A stretch of DNA of 9,349 nt from Pseudomonadota bacterium. GTDB taxonomy: Bacteria > Desulfobacterota > JAPLJL01. Numbering within the stretch: position 1 is the stretch's first letter; every line of letters begins with the position of its first letter. Shown here in pieces: positions 4,891 to 9,349 of the stretch. The DNA lies in assembly GCA_026388615.1 (NCBI GenBank), contig JAPLJL010000057.1, forward strand, positions 1 to 9,349, in the 5' to 3' direction. The position numbers and the translations under genes were made by a program. Below the pieces are notes generated by a model. That model ran no database searches. It saw only the letters and a list, made by a program, of their open reading frames with translations, and was not told the DNA's origin.

Positions 4891-5724
4891 ATGTGGAAAA
4901 TATGGGACTTCATCAAGGAACGCCGCAAGCTCTTCGGAGGCATCATTCTCCTGGCTTGGGCGTTCAGCCTCTTCACCGCCGGGCAAGCCCCGCGGGTTTC
5001 CCCCGGACCTCTGGCTAAAATTCTTCTCGCCCTGGTTTCCTACCCTGGGCGCACGATCACCTACACCCTGGAAGGCCTGGCCGGAATCGGCCGCGACTAT
5101 TTCCTCCTGGTCGGGGTCAAGGCCGAGAACCAGAAGCTGAAGCAAAACCTCCTCGAGCTGGAAGCGTCCAGATTCCAGTGCCGGGAAACCCAGGCGGAAA
5201 ACGTCCGCCTGAAGACCCTGCTGCAATACAGCCTGGCCAACACCTACACGGTCGTCCCGGCCCAGGTGATCGGCCGGAACCAGAACGGCGGCTATTTTTC
5301 CCTGACCCTGAACCAGGGGCAGCGGGCCGGGCTCCGTCCCGGGCTCCCGGTCGCCACCAGCCAGGGGCTGGTGGGCCGGATTTCCGAGGTGGGCTTCCAG
5401 GAGTCCAAGGTCATTCTTCTCACCGATCGCAACTCCGCCGTACCCATCGTGATGGAAAAAACCCGGTCCCAGGGGATCGCCCGGGGGACCGGGGACGGCA
5501 AGCTCGAGATCCGCTACTTTTCGCGCCTCGAGGATGTCGGCGTGGGAGACCTGGCCCTGACCTCCGGGCTGGAGGGTATTTATCCCAAGGGCATCCGGGT
5601 CGGGCAAATCCAGGATGTCCGCCGGAAAAACTTCGGACTGTTTCAGGATATCTGGGCCGATCCCAGCGTGGACTTTTCCCGCCTGGAGGAGGTCCTGGTC
5701 ATTTTCATGGAGGAGCCGAAATGA
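4891..5724 (+). CDS. mreC: Rod shape-determining protein MreC
   Basis: A bitopic inner-membrane protein of 277 residues that activates the PBP2-RodA synthase from the periplasm. It has a basic cytoplasmic start (KERRK, 9-13), one membrane helix (about 15-30), a periplasmic coiled coil (about 76-113, rich in Leu, Glu and Lys), then the two-part MreC beta-barrel region (about 121-272). Typical patches are LNQGQRAGLRPGLPV (140-154), GLVGRISEV (159-167) and the GD-L-TSGLEGIYPKGIRVG stretch (219-238). The start codon follows the mreB stop with no gap (TAGATG). I see no Shine-Dalgarno sequence before it, so translation probably depends on ribosomes terminating on mreB. The end overlaps mreD by ATGA. 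Confidence 0.96.
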   Translation: MWKIWDFIKERRKLFGGIILLAWAFSLFTAGQAPRVSPGPLAKILLALVSYPGRTITYTLEGLAGIGRDYFLLVGVKAENQKLKQNLLELEASRFQCRETQAENVRLKTLLQYSLANTYTVVPAQVIGRNQNGGYFSLTLNQGQRAGLRPGLPVATSQGLVGRISEVGFQESKVILLTDRNSAVPIVMEKTRSQGIARGTGDGKLEIRYFSRLEDVGVGDLALTSGLEGIYPKGIRVGQIQDVRRKNFGLFQDIWADPSVDFSRLEEVLVIFMEEPK

Positions 5725-6227
5725 GGTCCATTCTGCTTTATCTGGGCTGGGGGTGGCTTTTCATTGTTCTCCAGGTTTCCCTCTTCGCCTTCCTGCCCCT
5801 GGGGGAAGCCCGGCCCGACCTGCTTTTCTTCCTGGTCCTTTACCTCGGCATCGAGTTCGGAACCCTGGGCGGGGCCATTCTGGTTTTCTTTCTCGGCTAT
5901 GTCCTCGACCTGGTCTCCTCCTCCTTCTTCGGCCTGAACTCGCTTCTCGCCCTCCTGCTCTTTTTCGGGGTGAGCTGGGTTTCCCGCCGGGTTGATCCCC
6001 GCCACCTGCCTTTCTGGGCCGTGGCCCTCGCCGTTTTCAGCGTGGGGGAAATCCTCTTATTCTGGTTCTGGCCCTGGCTCCTGAATCCCGGAGCGGAGCT
6101 GCCGGCGGGCCTGTTTTCCGCCCTGGCGCTCCGCACGGTGGGTAACTTGGTTTTCGGTCTGCCGATTCTGAAGCTGCTCTATCTGACCGACAGCCGGAGG
6201 GGTAAGGAATCAGTCCCTCAACTGTAA
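5721..6227 (+). CDS. mreD: Rod shape-determining protein MreD
   Basis: An integral inner-membrane protein of 168 residues, typical for MreD, that partners MreC in the elongasome. It is almost wholly hydrophobic, with about five membrane segments: near 4-26, 33-50, 52-65 (ending GYVLDLVSSS, a typical MreD patch), 71-84 and 97-118, and possibly a sixth near 137-158 before a polar tail (TDSRRGKESVPQL). It is recognised by topology, size and its place between mreC and mrdA more than by catalytic motifs, since MreD has none. The ATG is preceded by GGAGGAG (5709-5715) and overlaps the mreC stop (ATGA). The same frame stays open upstream to about 5178, but that part is an antiphase shadow of mreC. 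The end may overlap the true start of mrdA. Confidence 0.93.
   Translation: MRSILLYLGWGWLFIVLQVSLFAFLPLGEARPDLLFFLVLYLGIEFGTLGGAILVFFLGYVLDLVSSSFFGLNSLLALLLFFGVSWVSRRVDPRHLPFWAVALAVFSVGEILLFWFWPWLLNPGAELPAGLFSALALRTVGNLVFGLPILKLLYLTDSRRGKESVPQL
6196..6211 (+). promoter_or_regulatory. Shine-Dalgarno site with possible ATC start for mrdA
   Basis: GGAGG at 6196-6200 lies inside the end of mreD, eight bases ahead of ATC at 6209-6211, which is in the mrdA frame just after an in-frame TAA (6203-6205). Starting here gives a 21-residue polar tail before HFRIAAILVGVLFLV, a complete cytoplasm-to-membrane anchor as expected of PBP2. No ATG, GTG or TTG is in frame between 6206 and 6283. ATC initiation is rare, so this is a hypothesis; a sequence error in the run of eight G (6238-6245) would not by itself supply an ordinary start. 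Confidence 0.35.
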
Positions 6228-6283
6228 TCCATTCCGAGGGGGGGGAAAGTTTCGGCCCCCATTTCCGGATTGCCGCCATCCTG

Positions 6284-8110
6284 GTGGGAGTGCTCTTTCT
6301 TGTGCTCCTGTTCAAGTTCTGGTATCTGCAGGTTTACCACTGCCCCACCCTCCGGGACCTTTCCGAGAAAAACCGGATCCGCACCCGGGTCCTGCCGGCC
6401 CCCCGGGGCACCATCATGGACCGGTCCGGCCGGATCATCGCCGACAACCGCCCCGCCTACCGGCTCTACCTGGTTCCGGAGGACACCCCCGATCCCGAAA
6501 CCACCCTCTCGACCATTTCCCGCCTGCTCGCGCTGGATCCGGAAACCCTGGAAAATATCCGGGAAGAAATCGCCGGCAATCCTCCCTTCGTCCCGATCCT
6601 GATCCATCCCGATCTCCCCTTCCAGGTCCTGGGCCGGATCGAGAGCGAAAAGTTCTGGCTGCCCGGGATCCTGATCGAGGCCAGCCCCACCCGCTGGTAC
6701 GTCGAGGGCAACCGGGCGGCCCACCTGCTCGGCTATCTGGGCGAGGTCAGCCCCAACGAGCTCAAGACCCTCTCGGAGCGGGGTTACCGGCGGGGCGACG
6801 TGATCGGCCGGGGCGGGTTGGAAAGCGCTTTTGAAAGTTTTCTCCGGGGCCAGGCCGGGGCCCTCCGGCTCGAGATTGACGCCTCGGGGCGGGAGGTGAA
6901 AAAAATCGACGAGGTCGAGCCCCAGCCCGGGATGACCCTGGAATTGACCCTGGACCTCGAGCTCCAGAAAACGGCGGAAAAACTTCTCGACGAACACCCC
7001 AACCCCGGAGCGGTCGTCGCCCTCGATCCCCGGAACGGGGAAATCCTGGCCCTGGTCAGCCGGCCCACCTACGATCCCAACCTTTTCGCCATGGGGGTCA
7101 AGCCGGAGTACTGGAAGGAAATCATCAATCACCCCGACGACCCGCTGGAAAATCGGGTCATCCGGGGCCAGTACCCGCCGGGCTCCACCTTTAAAATAGT
7201 TACCGCCCTGGCCGGCCTCGAAGAAAACGCCGTCGGCCCCACCGAGAGCTTATTCTGCGGGGGCAGCCTGCGCCTGGGTCGGAGGGATTACCATTGCTGG
7301 CGGAAAGAGGGGCACGGACGGGTGGAGCTCCATAAAGCCATCGTCCAGTCCTGCGACGTATATTTTTATCGGCTGGGGATGAGGCTGGGCGTGGACCGGA
7401 TCGCCAAATACGCCCGGATCCTCGGTCTGGGGAAGAAAACCGGGATCGAGATCCCCGGGGAAAAATCCGGCCTGATCCCGAGCGAGGATTGGAAGCTGAA
7501 CACGGTGGGCGAGCCCTGGGTCAAGGGCGAGGATCTCTCCACCGCCATTGGGCAGGGTTATGTCCTGGTCACACCCCTGCAGCTGGTCTCCGCCTACGCC
7601 CAGCTCGCGGAGGGGGGGAAATCCTTCCAGCCCCACCTGGTCCGGAGGATCAAGCATCCCGACGGCCAGGTGGTGATGGAATTCCTGCCCCAGGTCCGGA
7701 ACGATTACTCCCTTCCGGAAAAAACCCGGGAAATCCTGCAGGCCGGGTTCATCGGGGTGGTGAACGAGCCCGGGGGCACCGGGGGCGCCGCCCGGCTCCC
7801 GGGGATCACCGTAGCCGGCAAGACCGGCACCGCCCAGGTTCTGACCAGGCCGGACAATGTCAAGGAAATGAAGGAAATGAAGGTCCCGGAAAAACTCCGC
7901 GACCACGCCTGGTTCGTGGCCTACGCCCCGGCGGAAAATCCCGAGATCGCCGTGGTCGTCCTGGTCGAGCACGGCGGGCACGGAGCCTCAGTCTCGGCCC
8001 CGATCGCCCGGCAGATCCTGGAGACTTATTTCGCCGGCCGGTCTAAAAACCCCGCCGCCCCCGCGGCGGACCGGCCGGAAATATCCTCTCCTTCCGAAGG
8101 AGGCGACTGA
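6284..8110 (+). CDS. mrdA: Penicillin-binding protein 2 (elongation transpeptidase)
   Basis: The class B PBP that cross-links side-wall peptidoglycan with RodA, anchored in the inner membrane with its domains in the periplasm. It has 608 residues from GTG 6284: membrane anchor (to about 17), NRIR...APRGTIMDRSG (30-49), a pedestal domain, then the transpeptidase with STFK (301-304, Ser301 nucleophile), SCD (356-358) and KTGT (513-516). His344 and Cys325, Cys338 and Cys357 lie near the active site; a zinc site is known in some PBP2s, so metal binding is possible. The start is doubtful. GTG 6284 has no Shine-Dalgarno and cuts the anchor short. The frame stays open back to 6206, and an ATC at 6209 sits eight bases after GGAGG (6196-6200), adding 25 residues including the rest of the helix. 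The tail is low-complexity (Pro, Ala, Ser), and its stop overlaps rodA (TGATG). Confidence 0.95.
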   Translation: MGVLFLVLLFKFWYLQVYHCPTLRDLSEKNRIRTRVLPAPRGTIMDRSGRIIADNRPAYRLYLVPEDTPDPETTLSTISRLLALDPETLENIREEIAGNPPFVPILIHPDLPFQVLGRIESEKFWLPGILIEASPTRWYVEGNRAAHLLGYLGEVSPNELKTLSERGYRRGDVIGRGGLESAFESFLRGQAGALRLEIDASGREVKKIDEVEPQPGMTLELTLDLELQKTAEKLLDEHPNPGAVVALDPRNGEILALVSRPTYDPNLFAMGVKPEYWKEIINHPDDPLENRVIRGQYPPGSTFKIVTALAGLEENAVGPTESLFCGGSLRLGRRDYHCWRKEGHGRVELHKAIVQSCDVYFYRLGMRLGVDRIAKYARILGLGKKTGIEIPGEKSGLIPSEDWKLNTVGEPWVKGEDLSTAIGQGYVLVTPLQLVSAYAQLAEGGKSFQPHLVRRIKHPDGQVVMEFLPQVRNDYSLPEKTREILQAGFIGVVNEPGGTGGAARLPGITVAGKTGTAQVLTRPDNVKEMKEMKVPEKLRDHAWFVAYAPAENPEIAVVVLVEHGGHGASVSAPIARQILETYFAGRSKNPAAPAADRPEISSPSEGGD

Positions 8111-9219
8111 TGGCCCGCATCCTGGACGAACGCGCCTGGCGCAATTTCGACTATCGCTTTCTGGTCCTGGTGGTCGTCATCTTCGGCATCGGCCTCTGGA
8201 GTCTGCGGAGCGCCGCCTTCAACTCCTCCCTCGGGCCCTCGGGGTCCCTGGCCTGGCGCCAGCTCACCTGGTTCGGGATCGGGTTCCTGGTCATGCTGCC
8301 CATGACCCTGATGGATTACCGGATCTGGGAAAGGCTCGCCTGGCCGACCTACGGGGCCGCCTTTCTCCTGCTTCTGGCCGTGCTGCTCGTGGGCGCCGAA
8401 ACCGCCGGGGTCAAACGCTGGTTCGTGGTCTCCGGGCTGGCCATCCAGCCCTCTGAGCCGGGCAAGCTCGCCCTGATCATCATGCTGGCCAAGTATTTCC
8501 AGGAAAACCCCCGGGATTTCGGCTACGGTCTCCGGGACCTGGTGCTCCCGGGAATTCTCGCCGGGGTCCCCGCCGGCCTGATTATCCTCGAGCCCGATCT
8601 CGGCACCGCCCTCCTTTATCTCGTGATGCTGGGGGCTTTTTTCTTCTTCGTCGGCGTCCAGCGGAGAACCCTGGTCATCGGGATCGCCGCGCTCATCCTG
8701 GCCCTGCCCGTGCTCTGGACCAACTTGAAAGGCTACCAGAAGCAGCGGATCACCTCCTTCGTTTCCCCCCACGCCGATCCCCTCGGCACCGGGTACCAGA
8801 TCATTCAATCCAAGATCGCGGTGGGCTCCGGCTGTTTTCTCGGCAAGGGTTACCGCCAGGGCACCCAGACCCAGCTGAAGTTCCTGCCCCAGCAGCACAC
8901 CGACTTCGCCTTTTCCGTCTTTTCCGAGGAGCACGGTTTTCTCGGGGTGATCGTGGTCCTGGCCCTTTTCCTCACCCTGATTCTCTGGTCCATCCAGATC
9001 GGAACCCAGGCCAAGGACCGCTTCGGCGCGCTCCTGGCTTTCGGGATCGCCATGCTTTTTCTCATCCAGACCATCTTCAACATCGGGATGGTGGTGGGAC
9101 TCCTCCCGGTGGTGGGGATGCCCCTGCCCTTTTTCAGCTACGGCGGTTCCTTCCTGATCACCTGTATGGCGGCGGTGGGCCTTCTCCTCAACATCCGGAT
9201 GCGGCGGTACATGTTCTAG
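8110..9219 (+). CDS. rodA: Peptidoglycan glycosyltransferase RodA (SEDS family)
   Basis: A polytopic inner-membrane polymerase of 369 residues, the usual size, that extends glycan strands from lipid II with PBP2 as its transpeptidase. About ten membrane helices are visible. SEDS signatures are VKRWF (101-105, Trp104), PSEPGKLALI (114-123), LEPDLGTALLYL (160-171, Asp163), GTGYQIIQSKIAVGSG (226-241), LPQQHTDFAF (259-268) and FFSYGGS (341-347). Asp265 in HTDF corresponds to the essential acidic residue of the large extracellular loop of RodA, judging from motif position. The ATG is preceded by AAGGAGG (8097-8103, six bases) and shares one base with the mrdA stop (TGATG). As the last gene of the operon, its stop codon lies within a perfect hairpin. 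Confidence 0.97.
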   Translation: MARILDERAWRNFDYRFLVLVVVIFGIGLWSLRSAAFNSSLGPSGSLAWRQLTWFGIGFLVMLPMTLMDYRIWERLAWPTYGAAFLLLLAVLLVGAETAGVKRWFVVSGLAIQPSEPGKLALIIMLAKYFQENPRDFGYGLRDLVLPGILAGVPAGLIILEPDLGTALLYLVMLGAFFFFVGVQRRTLVIGIAALILALPVLWTNLKGYQKQRITSFVSPHADPLGTGYQIIQSKIAVGSGCFLGKGYRQGTQTQLKFLPQQHTDFAFSVFSEEHGFLGVIVVLALFLTLILWSIQIGTQAKDRFGALLAFGIAMLFLIQTIFNIGMVVGLLPVVGMPLPFFSYGGSFLITCMAAVGLLLNIRMRRYMF

Positions 9220-9238
9220 GCCGCCGTTGGCGGCCTAG
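9216..9238 (+). terminator. Perfect hairpin over the rodA stop codon, possible terminator
   Basis: CTAGGCCGCC (9216-9225), loop GTT, then GGCGGCCTAG (9229-9238): a perfect 10-bp GC-rich stem with a 3-base loop. The rodA stop TAG (9217-9219) is inside the left arm. No T run follows, so it is not a standard intrinsic terminator. It could block 3' exonucleases at the operon end, or be another of the triloop mini-hairpins seen in the spacers. Confidence 0.4.
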
Positions 9239-9349
9239 AGCAAAGGGCAGAGAGCAGCCTCCGGCCCCGCTTCCAGCCCGGAGGGGGGAAAGGTCCCGCT
9301 CCCCCAGAAGGTGTTGGGTGTTGGGTCATAGGTGATAGGTTTAAACCCA
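9220..9349. repeat. Repeat-built spacer after rodA, including module C copy 3
   Basis: No gene is visible in these 130 bases. After the hairpin come heptamers TAGAGCA, AAGGGCA, GAGAGCA (9236-9256). Next is a 27-base stretch at 9254-9280 identical to the reverse complement of 3627-3653, and a G run with AAAGGTCCCGCTCCC (9283-9302) resembling the other end of module C. In copy 2 these two parts are separated by the GACCGCAGCCT side; here they are joined directly. Confidence 0.7.
9310..9349 (+). repeat. Heptamer array, second copy, cut by window end
   Basis: Five in-phase 7-base units: GGTGTTG twice, then GGTCATA, GGTGATA and GGTTTAA, followed by ACCCA. The last 12 bases (GGTTTAAACCCA) are the same as 3391-3402, the fold-back centre of the array after aroD. 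The window ends exactly there, so whether this copy also inverts cannot be seen. Confidence 0.7.

Noticed and set aside
4477..5607. Long minus-strand open frame of about 376 codons opposite mreB and mreC
   Set aside because: It lies wholly antisense to two clear genes, its translation is rich in Gly, Asp and Pro as expected of GC-rich shadows, and it shows no motif or ribosome-binding site.
5178..5720. Plus-strand open frame leading into mreD, which could suggest a longer MreD
   Set aside because: This part overlaps mreC in another frame and is Pro/Gly/Arg-rich. MreD has its own ATG at 5721 with GGAGGAG before it and a normal family length from there.
6218..8934. Minus-strand open frames of 243-304 codons opposite mrdA and rodA
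   Set aside because: They are shadows of high-GC codon use in confirmed genes, with no recognisable domains.

Overview
The window is chromosomal DNA from a GC-rich, rod-shaped, Gram-negative bacterium. Its core is a complete rod-shape (elongasome) operon, mreB-mreC-mreD-mrdA-rodA, filling 3856-9219 on the plus strand. A lipoprotein signal peptide, a REC-PilZ signalling protein and the class of MreB N-terminus all fit a Deltaproteobacteria-like lineage. That placement is inference from gene style; no marker in the window fixes the taxonomy.

Layout: 1-383 is a repeat-bearing spacer. A putative lipoprotein of unknown function, built from two similar halves, occupies 384-1136. A long spacer (1137-1958) is assembled almost entirely from dispersed repeats, then an AT-rich promoter region. 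Next is a two-gene unit with an ATGA stop/start overlap: a response regulator with a PilZ domain (1959-2645) and a type I 3-dehydroquinate dehydratase, aroD (2642-3370). A second repeat spacer (3371-3700) is followed by a strong sigma70-type promoter (TTGACA, 18-nt spacer, GATAAT) and the mre operon. A perfect hairpin overlaps the rodA stop codon, and a third repeat spacer runs to the end of the window.

How the genes work together: MreB polymerises into membrane-attached filaments. MreC and MreD connect these across the inner membrane to PBP2 (mrdA), the transpeptidase, and RodA, the SEDS glycosyltransferase. Together they build side-wall peptidoglycan. All five genes are tightly packed (ATGA or TGATG overlaps, or abutting), so they are probably one transcript. 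AroD acts in the shikimate pathway and has no direct link to cell shape.

The genes are mostly orthodox. The unusual part is the spacers: all of them share a vocabulary of modular repeats, including inverted 115-142 nt elements, heptamer arrays, a nonamer array, triloop mini-hairpins and copies of dispersed intergenic repeats, reshuffled between sites and absent from the operon interior. The second oddity is mrdA, which has no conventional start codon giving a full N-terminal membrane anchor. I see no CRISPR array, tRNA, rRNA or transposase gene. All alignments were made by eye.
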